Assembly: GCA_016201285.1 (NCBI GenBank) | Contig: JACQDE010000059.1 | Coordinates: 1 to 47,650, forward strand | Source of the DNA: Acidobacteriota bacterium | GTDB lineage: Bacteria > Acidobacteriota > Terriglobia > Acidiferrales > UBA7541 | Reading direction: 5' to 3' | DNA: 47,650 bases | Part shown: positions 18,314 to 26,963 of the stretch, one piece after another | Numbering within the stretch: position 1 is the first letter of the stretch | Layout of the letters: every line of letters starts with the position of its first letter | Translations under genes and position numbers: made by a program | The notes under the pieces: model-generated | What the model saw: the letters and a program-made list of their open reading frames with translations, nothing else | Databases searched by the model: none | Told to the model about the DNA's origin: nothing

Positions 18314-19564
18314 TCACCCTCCAGAGACGCCTCGTACCCGCTCCGCGACGCCCGCGAGGTTCGGGGGAATCGGCGCGGGTCGCTGCACCGACCGCGAGGC
18401 GGCGGGGACATCTTTCAGCCCTGCGCCGGTGACGAGCAAGACCACGCGCTCGTCCCGAGCCACGATACCTTGTTCCAGCGCGACATGCAGCCCGGCAAGC
18501 GCCGCGGCTCCGGCAGGCTCAGCGAAGACGCCGGTCCACCGCGCCAGCTCCGCGATGGTCCGGATGATGGCGTCATCGGAAACGGTTACGCCACCACCAC
18601 CCGAGGCACGGATCGCGCGCAGGCACTGCAAGGCGTTGCGCGGCGCCTGGACCGTGAGGCTGTCGGCCACGCTGGCCGCACCCGCAACCGGAGTGATCGT
18701 GTCCGCCTGTGTCCTGAGGGCGTTGACGATCGCCGCCGAACCTTCGGGCTGAACAGCGATCAGGCGCGGCACGCTCCGGATGAGCCCGCAGCGCTGCAGA
18801 TCGGCAAAGCCCTTCGCGACACCGGCAAGAATCACGCCGTCGCCGGTGGGAACGAGCACGGCATCGGGGCAGTCTGGCCTGAGGTCGGCCGCGATCTCGA
18901 GGGCCGCCGTCTTCTTGCCCTCGATGGTGAAGGGATTAAGGGCGGTGTTGCGATTGTACCAGCCGAACTCGCGGCAGGCCGCGAGGCACAGTTCGAAGGC
19001 GTCGTCATAGGTTCCCTCCACCGGCAGCACCTGGGCGCCATAGCAGAGCATCTGGACAAGCTTGGCCTCCGGCACGGACGCGGGCACGAATACGACGGCA
19101 CGCACTCCACTTGCGGCGGCAATGCACGCAAGAGCCGTAGCGGCATTTCCGGTTGACGCAGCAGCGATTGTCTCGCAGCCGTACTCCCGCGCTTTGGCCA
19201 CGACGAGCAACGAAGCGCGATCCTTGGTCGAGCCGCTCGGGTTGCGGGTGTCGTCCTTGACCCACAGCCGCCGCATGCCCAGTGCGCGGCGCAGTCCAGG
19301 CACGTTCAGAAGCGGCGTTCCTCCGACGGGAAGCGGAGGAAGGAATTCCGTCGAGGGGATCGGAAGAAACGCGCTGAGAAACTCCGCGCTCGACGCGGGC
19401 GCGGAGGGCCAAGCCGACGGAAGCGAATCGAGCACAACATCGAGCACGCCTCGCAACACGCTCCCGGGCTCTTGCCGAGGTGCACAGGCCGGACAAACGA
19501 GCCGTACCTCATCTTCCCGGTAGGAACTCCCGCACTCGGTGCAACGAAATTGAAAATTGCTCAT
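18314..19564 (-). CDS. Threonine-synthase-like PLP enzyme with N-terminal zinc ribbon
   Basis: A 416-aa fold-type II PLP enzyme. Residues 1-30 form a zinc ribbon (CTEC and CPAC pairs). The PLP lysine is in NPSGSTKDRAS and a glycine-rich phosphate loop is ASTGNAATALA. Sequence resembles threonine synthase, but no homoserine or threonine genes are near. It sits between ygeW and carbamate kinase in a purine/ureido catabolic operon, where E. coli has the diaminopropionate ammonia-lyase YgeX. A role as an ammonia-lyase acting on 2,3-diaminopropionate or a related amino acid is therefore plausible. True threonine synthase activity cannot be excluded. Confidence 0.8.
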   Translation of the reverse strand: MSNFQFRCTECGSSYREDEVRLVCPACAPRQEPGSVLRGVLDVVLDSLPSAWPSAPASSAEFLSAFLPIPSTEFLPPLPVGGTPLLNVPGLRRALGMRRLWVKDDTRNPSGSTKDRASLLVVAKAREYGCETIAAASTGNAATALACIAAASGVRAVVFVPASVPEAKLVQMLCYGAQVLPVEGTYDDAFELCLAACREFGWYNRNTALNPFTIEGKKTAALEIAADLRPDCPDAVLVPTGDGVILAGVAKGFADLQRCGLIRSVPRLIAVQPEGSAAIVNALRTQADTITPVAGAASVADSLTVQAPRNALQCLRAIRASGGGGVTVSDDAIIRTIAELARWTGVFAEPAGAAALAGLHVALEQGIVARDERVVLLVTGAGLKDVPAASRSVQRPAPIPPNLAGVAERVRGVSGG

Positions 19565-19597
19565 GTCTGCGGACCCGAAAACTGCCCGGCTCGGGCT

Positions 19598-20572
19598 CTA
19601 CATCGTCAGGGCCATCAGAGCCTTTTGAACGTGGAGGCGATTCTCTGCCTCGTCGTAGACGACCGACTGCGGCCCATCGATGACTTCGTTCGTCACCTCG
19701 CGGCCACGGTCGGCCGGGAGAGGGTGCATGTAGATCAGGTGTTTCTTGCCCAGCGCCATATGCTTGGCATCGCAGCGCCAGGTCGGATACTTCTCGATCA
19801 GGCGCAGCCCCTCGGGGGTATCGCGGGTGGTGACGAGGGGTCCCCAGGATTTGGGAATGACGACGTCCGCATCTTCAAAGGCGTCCTCGAATCGGTGGGT
19901 GATCTCGAAGCGCGTCCCCGCTTCCCTGGCATTCGCTTTGGCTTGCTCTTCGATTTCCGGCATGAGCTTGAATTCCGGCGGGTAGGCCAGCGTCACATCG
20001 AGACCGAATCGCGGCATCATCAGGATGAGCGACTGCGGCACGGAGAGCGGGCGCACGTAGTTGGGCGCGCTGGTCCACGCGACGCCGAGCTTGAGCCCGC
20101 GAGTCTTGCCGAACTTCTCCCGGATGGTGAGGTAGTCCGCCAGAATCTGGCAGGGGTGGTAGATGTCGCATTGCATGTTGAGTACCGGGACGCGGGAGTT
20201 GGCGGCCACGTCGCGCAGGTAGGCATTGCCCTCGCCGAAGGCGCAATGGCGGATGGCGATGCCTTCGCCGTAACGCGAAAGCACGTTGGCGGTGTCGCGC
20301 GCGTTTTCGCCGTGGCTGATCTGCATTTTGTCGGGCGAGAGATAGATGGCGTGGCCGCCGAGCTGGGTCATGCCGGTCTCGAAGGAGTTGCGAGTGCGGG
20401 TGGAGGCGTCGAAGAAAATCATGTAGAGCGTCTTGCCCGCCAGAAGCGGAGTGGGACGCCCTTCCTTCTTGGCGGCTTTGAGGTCCGCGGCGAGAGCGAA
20501 AAGTGTCTCCAGCTCTGGGACCGACCAGTCCTGCTCCGTGATGAAGTGCCTTCCTTTCAGCTTGGTGTCCAT
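19598..20572 (-). CDS. ygeW: YgeW-like carbamoyltransferase
   Basis: A 324-aa aspartate/ornithine carbamoyltransferase-fold protein. The carbamoyl-phosphate loop is FFDASTRTRNSFE and the second motif is NMQCDIYHPCQILADY. SPDKMQISHGENARDTANVL is typical of the YgeW/knotted carbamoyltransferase group, and the C-terminal HPLPADRG is conserved. E. coli YgeW is longer (about 396 aa). In the proposed pathway it would phosphorolyse a ureido compound to carbamoyl phosphate. It starts 3 bp after ygeY with GGAG about 9 nt upstream, so it is tightly coupled. Confidence 0.88.
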   Translation of the reverse strand: MDTKLKGRHFITEQDWSVPELETLFALAADLKAAKKEGRPTPLLAGKTLYMIFFDASTRTRNSFETGMTQLGGHAIYLSPDKMQISHGENARDTANVLSRYGEGIAIRHCAFGEGNAYLRDVAANSRVPVLNMQCDIYHPCQILADYLTIREKFGKTRGLKLGVAWTSAPNYVRPLSVPQSLILMMPRFGLDVTLAYPPEFKLMPEIEEQAKANAREAGTRFEITHRFEDAFEDADVVIPKSWGPLVTTRDTPEGLRLIEKYPTWRCDAKHMALGKKHLIYMHPLPADRGREVTNEVIDGPQSVVYDEAENRLHVQKALMALTM

Positions 20573-20575
20573 TCA

Positions 20576-21814
20576 TCAGTCTCCGTTTGTGGGGGTGGCC
20601 GCGGCAATCAACTCCTCCTTGCGGGCGGCTAGAATTTCGGGAATCCGGCTGTACACGGCGGTGGCGCGGACCAGATCCTCGACGGCGATCCATTCCCGTG
20701 TGGTGTGGGCGAGTTCCTCCAAGCCCGGCGCGAATCCCACCGTTGGGATTCCGAGGCGGCCCATGCTGGCCACGCCGTTGGTGGAAAACGACCAGCGCGA
20801 GATCGCGGGCGGACGCCCGAGCACGGCCTCGGCGGCGTGCGCCACGCCGGCGACGAGCGGGTGGTCTTCGCGAAGCACCCAGGTAGGGTAGTACTTCTCC
20901 TGTCGCGCTGGCTCGCCGCGCCAACTGGTTTCGTTGTACTTGAGCAGCGCCACCTCGGCATCGCCCAGGTGGGGCAGCGAGCGAAATTCGTTCATCGCGC
21001 TTTCGAGCGTCTCACCGGCGGTCAGCCGCCGGTCGAGGTAGATGCGCGCGCTATCCGGCACCGCATTGAACGATGGCGATGTGCATTCGATGAACGAAAC
21101 CACCACCGATCCTTTCCCGAGAAAGTCATCGTGCCGCAAGCGGCCATGCAGGGCTTCGATGTCGGCGATGATGGGTGTCATCTTATATACGGCGTTCACA
21201 CCCAGATCGCAGTGGGCGCCGTGCGCCGACTTGCCGCGCGTGGTGATGGTGGCTTCCAGGCGCCCGCGGTGGCCGCGATAGACGTTGAGGTCCGTGGGCT
21301 CTCCGAGAATCACCACGTGCGGCCGGATGCCTTCTTTTTCGATCAAGTGGAGCAGGCAGTAGCCGTCGCAGTCCTCTTCCATCACCGAGGCGGTGAGATA
21401 GAGCGTGACCTCAGCAGGAAAGCCGCGTTCGCGCAGAACCTTCGCGCCGTAGGCCATGCAGGCGATCGCCGGAAGCTCGTCCACCGCGCCCCGGCCCCAG
21501 ATCTTGCCGTCCTCGAGCTTGCCCTGGAAGGGATCGTGTTCCCAGGCCGCGGGATCTCCCACGCCGACGCAATCAATGTGCCCGTCCATCAGGATTTTGA
21601 GCGGCCCGTTGCCGATCCGGGCCACGACGTTGCCGAGCCGGTCGAAAAACACCTCGTCGAAGCCGAGCCGTTCGTACTCCCGGCGCACCCGCTCGCAACG
21701 CGGGCCTTCGCGCCCGCTCTCCGACGGAATCGCGATCATCTCGCGCAGGAAAGCGACGATCTCGCTTCTGTACTTCTGCACTGAATCCAGAGATGTCTTG
21801 CCAGCTTCCGTCAT
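20576..21814 (-). CDS. ygeY: YgeY-like M20 family peptidase/deacylase
   Basis: A 412-aa M20 metallohydrolase. Zinc-site residues appear in MDGHIDCVGVG, GRGAVDELPAI, the catalytic pair MEEDCDG, GEPTDLNVY and the late His in EELAHTTREW. The dimerisation domain holds RGHRGRLEATITTRGKSAHG. The gene abuts the previous stop (TGA directly followed by ATG), with GGGAGG upstream. M20 enzymes of this subgroup remove acyl or ureido groups from small amino-acid derivatives. E. coli ygeY occupies the same context. Confidence 0.9.
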   Translation of the reverse strand: MTEAGKTSLDSVQKYRSEIVAFLREMIAIPSESGREGPRCERVRREYERLGFDEVFFDRLGNVVARIGNGPLKILMDGHIDCVGVGDPAAWEHDPFQGKLEDGKIWGRGAVDELPAIACMAYGAKVLRERGFPAEVTLYLTASVMEEDCDGYCLLHLIEKEGIRPHVVILGEPTDLNVYRGHRGRLEATITTRGKSAHGAHCDLGVNAVYKMTPIIADIEALHGRLRHDDFLGKGSVVVSFIECTSPSFNAVPDSARIYLDRRLTAGETLESAMNEFRSLPHLGDAEVALLKYNETSWRGEPARQEKYYPTWVLREDHPLVAGVAHAAEAVLGRPPAISRWSFSTNGVASMGRLGIPTVGFAPGLEELAHTTREWIAVEDLVRATAVYSRIPEILAARKEELIAAATPTNGD

Positions 21815-23308
21815 TCAAATCCTCCCGGTTCGTTTTTCTGACGCGCGATTCCTGATGCGGCCGAGCACGCCAGTCTCCCGGTTGAAGGCCGCGATCTGCT
21901 CATCCCATCGCGGCAGCTCTCCGGCAAGGTCTTCCCAGAAAGAAGGGTTCCACAGTGCGTTAAGCTGCTCCACGGTCTTGCCCTGCTGTTCCACCCAGGT
22001 GAAGTACTTGAGGTTGTGGATGGCCTTGCGGTCGGTGTATCGCAACTCCTTGAAGTGATCCGTTGTTGCTCCGGCCAGGCATCGCTCGAAATCGAGGGCC
22101 GCCTGGCGCTCCGTGTAGGCCCCACGCTCATTTGTGAGTTCCGCGAGGCGCGTCCGATACAGCTCGACCGAGTCGGTCAGCGTCATCAGGAGAATGTCGC
22201 TGTGGTCCAACTCGAAGTAGCGCGCGGTCTTGATCGCAGCGAGCAGGTTGCAGATGCCTGAGATGCCCAGCAGGGGCAGGTCTGCGAGGACACTGTGAGC
22301 AACCCCTCGGCGGGCTAGCTCAGCATGGCCCGCCGGCTCGTTGAACAAACGCAGCAGCCGGAGCGCGGCTTCGTCGTCAATGGCAGTGACAGCGTCGGTG
22401 GCGCGCACGTTGTGAATCCACGGCACGTGCTTGTCGCCGATGCCTTCGATCCGGTGTTCTCCAAATCCGTTGAACAGAAGTGTGGGGCACTGCAACGCCT
22501 CGGCGACGGTGATGCGGCATCCCGGGAATTGATGCTTCAGGTAGTCGCCGGCGGCCAGCGTCCCGGCAGACCCGGTCGCGCCGACCCATCCCGCGAGGCG
22601 GTCTCGAAGGCCAGCGATCCGCCGGAACACGGATTCGGCCGCGGGGCCCGTCACCGCGTAGTGCCAGAGGTAGTTGCCGTACTCTTCGAACTGATTGAAG
22701 ATCACGGCCTCCGGCCGGTTCTTACGAATATCCCAGCAGGCGTCAAAGATCTCCTTCACGTTGCTTTCGCTGCCGGGCGTGGCGATGATCTCCGCGCCGA
22801 TACTCTCCAGCCAGCGGAAGCGCTCGCGGCTCATCCCCTGGGGAAGGATTGCCACTGCCTGGCAGCCGAGCAAAGCGCTGTCGAACGCGCCGCCGCGGCA
22901 GTAGTTGCCGGTCGAGGGCCACACAGCGCGCTGGCTGCTGGGGTCGAACTCGCCCGACACCAGGCGCGGCACCAGACAGCCAAAGGCTGCTCCCACCTTG
23001 TGCGCCCCCGTAGGAAAATGCTTGCCGACGAGCCCCACGATTCGAGTGCGCACGCCGGTCAGTTCCGATGGGATCTCGATGGCGTTCACATCCCCGAACC
23101 CGCCCGTCCCTGGATCGTTGTGCCAGCTGATGCGGAAGAGATTGAGCGGATCCACCGCCTGCATGTCCACGCCCTGCAAGGAGGCGACGACAGCAGGATC
23201 GACGGCGCCGGGGTCGCGCAATTCGGCAAACGTGGGGATGAGGATACCTCGCTCCCGGCATCGCTCCACCGCGCGCTTGCGGACCTCCTCTTTGGTCAAC
23301 GCGGTCAA
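21815..23308 (-). CDS. Fold-type II PLP-dependent enzyme, 497 aa, ygeX-position family
   Basis: A large PLP enzyme. The putative Schiff-base lysine is in HFPTGAHKVGAAFG, reminiscent of the tryptophan synthase beta GAHK motif. A substrate or phosphate loop follows in WPSTGNYCRGGAFDSALL, and TGSAGTLAAGDYL lies in the second half. The C-terminal part (RYTDRKAIHNLKYFTWVEQQ) is long and not seen in YgeX, which is about 400 aa. From memory, similar proteins of about 480-500 aa occur beside ygeY, ygeW and ssnA in Clostridia. It may be the deaminating or lyase step of the pathway. The exact reaction is not established to my knowledge. Confidence 0.82.
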   Translation of the reverse strand: MTALTKEEVRKRAVERCRERGILIPTFAELRDPGAVDPAVVASLQGVDMQAVDPLNLFRISWHNDPGTGGFGDVNAIEIPSELTGVRTRIVGLVGKHFPTGAHKVGAAFGCLVPRLVSGEFDPSSQRAVWPSTGNYCRGGAFDSALLGCQAVAILPQGMSRERFRWLESIGAEIIATPGSESNVKEIFDACWDIRKNRPEAVIFNQFEEYGNYLWHYAVTGPAAESVFRRIAGLRDRLAGWVGATGSAGTLAAGDYLKHQFPGCRITVAEALQCPTLLFNGFGEHRIEGIGDKHVPWIHNVRATDAVTAIDDEAALRLLRLFNEPAGHAELARRGVAHSVLADLPLLGISGICNLLAAIKTARYFELDHSDILLMTLTDSVELYRTRLAELTNERGAYTERQAALDFERCLAGATTDHFKELRYTDRKAIHNLKYFTWVEQQGKTVEQLNALWNPSFWEDLAGELPRWDEQIAAFNRETGVLGRIRNRASEKRTGRI

Positions 23309-23357
23309 CTTGTAGCTCCTTTCGTGCGGCCTGGTGAACGGCGACCGGCCGGAAACT

Positions 23358-24734
23358 TCACTCGCCCAGAAAATTCGTGCCGCAGTTCATCTCGCCAAAG
23401 CGCTTCCACAGCGGCGGCGTCAGCTCGCGGGCGCGGGCCGCAGCCTCAACCGGGTCGAGCGTCCTGTGGCAGTAGTCCTCAAGAAGCACGCGCCCGCGCG
23501 CAATGGTGTGCCGGACGGGTGCTTCACTGGCGCCGTACACGAGGTGGCCAAAAAGATTCTCCGGTCCGACCGGCGTGGGCGCGGGAGCGTCCACGACGAT
23601 CACATCCGCCGGAGCCCCCGGCGCCAGCTCGCCCAGCAGCGGTTCATCGAAGAAGCGCCGCGCCACCCTGGCATTGTTGAAAAGCAGCTCGGGCAGGACC
23701 TCGAACCCGGCCCCGGGGTCGGTGCGCCGCGCGCGGTGGGTCAGGAACGCCGCCCGCAACGCGCGCAACATCGCCGAAGACATTCCGTCGGTGCCGATCC
23801 CCACCAGGCAGCCCTGCTTTGCCGCGTTCACCGCGTCGAGATGACCGACGCCGTTGTTCGCGTTCGACTCTGGATTATGGACCAGAACGGCGCCGTGATT
23901 CGCTATGCTGGCGTAGTCGGTGGTTTCCAAGTGGATACCGTGGGCGAGCAGGCAGCGATCATCGAGCAGGCCAAAACGCTCGAGGCGCTCCACCGGGCCA
24001 AGACCGAAGGCCCGCCGCGACGCTTCGACATCCAGCGGATCCTCGGCGGCATGGATGTGGCAACCCGCCTGCCCCGGCCGGCGCTCGGCTACTTCGGCCA
24101 GGGTCGTGTCGCGCAGCGTAAAGCTGGCGTGCAGGCCGAAGACACCGCGAATGCGCGGATGGCCACTCTGCTGGCGGATGAACCTCAGGTTCTCCTCGAT
24201 CCCGGCACGCGCCTGGTCGTGCCCGTTGCGGTCTGTCACCTCGTAACACAACACCGCCGAGAGCCCGCTGGCATCCACCACATCGGCAATGACGTCGAGG
24301 CTGCCTGCGATACACGACGGTGAAGCGTGGTGGTCGAAGACCGTCGTGCAGCCCCAGCGGATGCAGTCCGCAACGGAGAGAAGTGCGGAGAGGCGGAGAG
24401 TCTCGGGGTCAAGGGCGCGGTCCAGCCGCCACCAGAGGCGATCCAGGACTTCCGTGAAAGTCCGCAACCGTGCTCCGGGGTCGAGGCCGCGAGCGAGCGC
24501 CGAATAGAAATGGTGATGAAGGTTGATCAGGCCCGGCAAGATCAAGCCGCCGCGCGCGTCCAGGAAACGAGCGCCCGGATACGCGCGCCGCAGGTCGCTC
24601 TCCAGACCTACCGCAAGCACGCGCTCTCCACGCCAGACCACCGCGCCACCGGGAATGACCTGAGGCTTGACGATGCAGGACGCCGAGAAACCGGCCACGA
24701 CTACGCCGTTTCCGAGCAGAAACGTTTCACTCAT
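23358..24734 (-). CDS. ssnA: SsnA-like amidohydrolase
   Basis: A 458-aa amidohydrolase-superfamily protein of the guanine/cytosine deaminase-like branch. Metal ligands are visible: the HxH in LINLHHHFYSALARG, His in GCHIHAAED, His in LLAHGIHLE and Asp in GIGTDGMSS. SsnA is encoded beside ygfK in E. coli and is linked to purine/urate breakdown in gut bacteria. It lies 45 bp after ygfK and 49 bp before the large PLP enzyme. Its hydrolytic role would be ring opening or deamination of a purine-derived intermediate. Confidence 0.9.
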   Translation of the reverse strand: MSETFLLGNGVVVAGFSASCIVKPQVIPGGAVVWRGERVLAVGLESDLRRAYPGARFLDARGGLILPGLINLHHHFYSALARGLDPGARLRTFTEVLDRLWWRLDRALDPETLRLSALLSVADCIRWGCTTVFDHHASPSCIAGSLDVIADVVDASGLSAVLCYEVTDRNGHDQARAGIEENLRFIRQQSGHPRIRGVFGLHASFTLRDTTLAEVAERRPGQAGCHIHAAEDPLDVEASRRAFGLGPVERLERFGLLDDRCLLAHGIHLETTDYASIANHGAVLVHNPESNANNGVGHLDAVNAAKQGCLVGIGTDGMSSAMLRALRAAFLTHRARRTDPGAGFEVLPELLFNNARVARRFFDEPLLGELAPGAPADVIVVDAPAPTPVGPENLFGHLVYGASEAPVRHTIARGRVLLEDYCHRTLDPVEAAARARELTPPLWKRFGEMNCGTNFLGE

Positions 24735-24779
24735 CGCGTCGCCTCAATCGAGGTGCTCGCCGGCGAAGTGTTTCCATCC

Positions 24780-26963
24780 TCAAAGTGAATCTCCCGCAGG
24801 CATCCCGCCTCCGGCCAGCTTCCCAGCCCGGACCGCCTGCGGATCGGGATTCACCATGTTGGGTTTGCCGGAACTGAAGATGGATTCCCATACCGTTCTC
24901 ATCCGCCAGAGCAGCGCGGTGTCCAATTCCGCCTCCCCGGAATCCGTCAGGCGCCCTTCACGCACTTCAAAGGGCTCCCATTGCAGGTCCAGACGCATAC
25001 CCGCGCCGCGCACCGCTGCCCGGTTGCGCTCCAGTTCGGGTACGAAAAGGAACTCGGCACCGCCCAGGCGCGCATGGAGCGTATTTTCCTGGCGACAGAA
25101 GCCATCCAGAGTGGGCACGGCACGAAAGTCATCCAGGCTGAGAAACACGCGCTCCTTGAGCTGAAATGGCGCTCCCTGCTCCGGGCAATAGACATCGCAG
25201 TTGGAACACTCGTTGCACAGACCTTCGATCACCGCAAGCTGGTGCGCCTTGCGGCGTGCGAACCCTTTTCCCGGCGCTCGCTCGAAGCGGCCAGGGCGCA
25301 GGCGAAGGAGTTCCGTCGGCGTCTCCACCGGGCTGGCATTGTAGGCGAAGATCGCGTCGTTCGGGCAGGCCGAAATGCAGAGATCGCAGTTGATGCAGTC
25401 ATAGAGACCCAGGGTGCGGGCGATGCGGCGCGGCTCCTTCGTGTTGGACTGCGCGTGGTACCGCGTGTCGCCGGCCAGGGCGGGAACGATCTCGCGCCCG
25501 TTGAGGCGGCCCGCGACGCGCGTCGCCCGCAAGACAATCGCTTCCGCATCGAGGCCGGCGGCGGTCGCGACTTCCCTCAACGCGCCGGGAAGTTCATCGG
25601 GACGCTCGTTGGCCAGGGCGATGAGGCGCGGTCCCTCCCGTTCCAGCACCTGCTCGCCTCCTTTCACCGACCGCAGGGTCTCTGCCACCGCCGCAGCGCC
25701 GCGCCCCCGGGCCGCAAGAACGTATGCCTCGCGGCTCGAGACGCCGCAGCGCCGCATCTCCTCCGCCAGGGCTTGCATATAGCGCGGGAGGCGCCCGTAG
25801 CCGCCCTGGCGCAGGAGATCCGTGCACGTGGTGACCGGCACCATCCCACAAGCCACGGCGCCGGGAAAATTCTTACGCTCGATTCCCGCGGAGAAGGACA
25901 CCGGGAACTCGAACCCGAGGTCCTCACGAAAGCGCTGCATCAGGTTCATCGCTATGACGTGCAGCGGCTGGCCGGAAAGGTACATGTACGGATCGGTTTG
26001 CGTGGGGAAGAACTCCGGGTTATTGGCCACGACCAGCGTGTTGGTGAACTTGGCACCCACGGATAAACCGGTGTTTTCTGCAACCGCACGAAGGCGCCGC
26101 AGCATCTCCAGCGCATCGTCGTACTGGAGGTCCTGCTCGAAAGCCTCGCGGCAAAGCGCGAGGTGGTGATACCCCAGCCGGTCGATCAGGAGTTCGCGGA
26201 CCGCCTCGAAGCCCAGCAGGGTGGGATTGAACTTGATGACCACGTGCAGGCCAAGCTCCTCAAGAAGGTAACGCGCGATCGCTTCGATCTGGCTGGCCGG
26301 GCAGCCGTGGAAAGTGGACAGAGTGACGCAGTGCGAGATCGAAGGAGGAAGCTCGATTTCGCGGAACTCGCGGAGATCGCCGGTCAACTGGCGGCGCAGC
26401 TCCTCGAAGTGCGGAGTGGCGTTCAGCATCGCGCGAAGAAAGCCCGTCACCTTCTCCGAGCGGATTCCCTCGAGGTCGTAGCCGACGCTGATGTCGTACA
26501 CGGTATCGAAACCGCTCGCGAAGCCCGAAGCGCCGTTGAAGGCGCCGAAACCTCGCGTCGCCTTGAGAACCTCAATCAAAAAAACCGCCTTCGCATACTC
26601 CATGATGGATTCAGCGACGGTCAGTTCCTGCGACCACTCGACGTTGTAGCCGACGTTGGGGACGTGGATGCAGGGACGCGGAATCGCGAGGCGATCGTTC
26701 ACCTGCACTGTCTTGAGCTCGATGATTCGCCCGCCGCCAAGCCAGGAAAGGACGATGTTCTGGGCGAGTTGGGTGTGCGGGCCTGCGGCGGGTCCGACGG
26801 GGGTCGAGGCGCGGCCCGAGAAGTGCCGCGCGCTGAAGTCCAGTTCCTTCGCCGGGAAAAACCAATTGCGCACCGGGAGGTCAAAAATCGCCTGGCTGAG
26901 GACAACCTCGCGGCGCATCCGGCGCAGCAGGTCGTGAAACGAAACGGGTGTGAGCTTCGCCAT
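24780..26963 (-). CDS. ygfK: YgfK-like Fe-S protein lacking the NAD(P)/FAD oxidoreductase domain
   Basis: A 727-aa protein. Residues 1-400 match the N-terminal TIM-barrel part of E. coli YgfK: TPVGPAAGPHTQLAQNIV, LSTFHGCPASQIEAI, VIKFNPTLLGFEAVRE and TDLLRQGGYGRL. The C-terminus has two ferredoxin-like cysteine clusters, CINCDLCISACP (from Cys523) and CNECSNCDVYCP (from Cys583). E. coli YgfK is about 1032 aa and carries a glutamate-synthase-small-subunit-like module with FAD and NAD(P) motifs between these parts. That module is absent here: there is no GxGxxG Rossmann motif, only about 120 residues of helical sequence. The ATG overlaps the xdhD stop (TGATG). Electrons must come from another partner. 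Confidence 0.85.
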   Translation of the reverse strand: MAKLTPVSFHDLLRRMRREVVLSQAIFDLPVRNWFFPAKELDFSARHFSGRASTPVGPAAGPHTQLAQNIVLSWLGGGRIIELKTVQVNDRLAIPRPCIHVPNVGYNVEWSQELTVAESIMEYAKAVFLIEVLKATRGFGAFNGASGFASGFDTVYDISVGYDLEGIRSEKVTGFLRAMLNATPHFEELRRQLTGDLREFREIELPPSISHCVTLSTFHGCPASQIEAIARYLLEELGLHVVIKFNPTLLGFEAVRELLIDRLGYHHLALCREAFEQDLQYDDALEMLRRLRAVAENTGLSVGAKFTNTLVVANNPEFFPTQTDPYMYLSGQPLHVIAMNLMQRFREDLGFEFPVSFSAGIERKNFPGAVACGMVPVTTCTDLLRQGGYGRLPRYMQALAEEMRRCGVSSREAYVLAARGRGAAAVAETLRSVKGGEQVLEREGPRLIALANERPDELPGALREVATAAGLDAEAIVLRATRVAGRLNGREIVPALAGDTRYHAQSNTKEPRRIARTLGLYDCINCDLCISACPNDAIFAYNASPVETPTELLRLRPGRFERAPGKGFARRKAHQLAVIEGLCNECSNCDVYCPEQGAPFQLKERVFLSLDDFRAVPTLDGFCRQENTLHARLGGAEFLFVPELERNRAAVRGAGMRLDLQWEPFEVREGRLTDSGEAELDTALLWRMRTVWESIFSSGKPNMVNPDPQAVRAGKLAGGGMPAGDSL

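Noticed and set aside
18314-19564. Housekeeping threonine synthase (thrC)
   Set aside because: Not rejected outright, but the tight operon with ygeW and carbamate kinase and the absence of hom/thrB make a catabolic role more likely, so no gene symbol was given.
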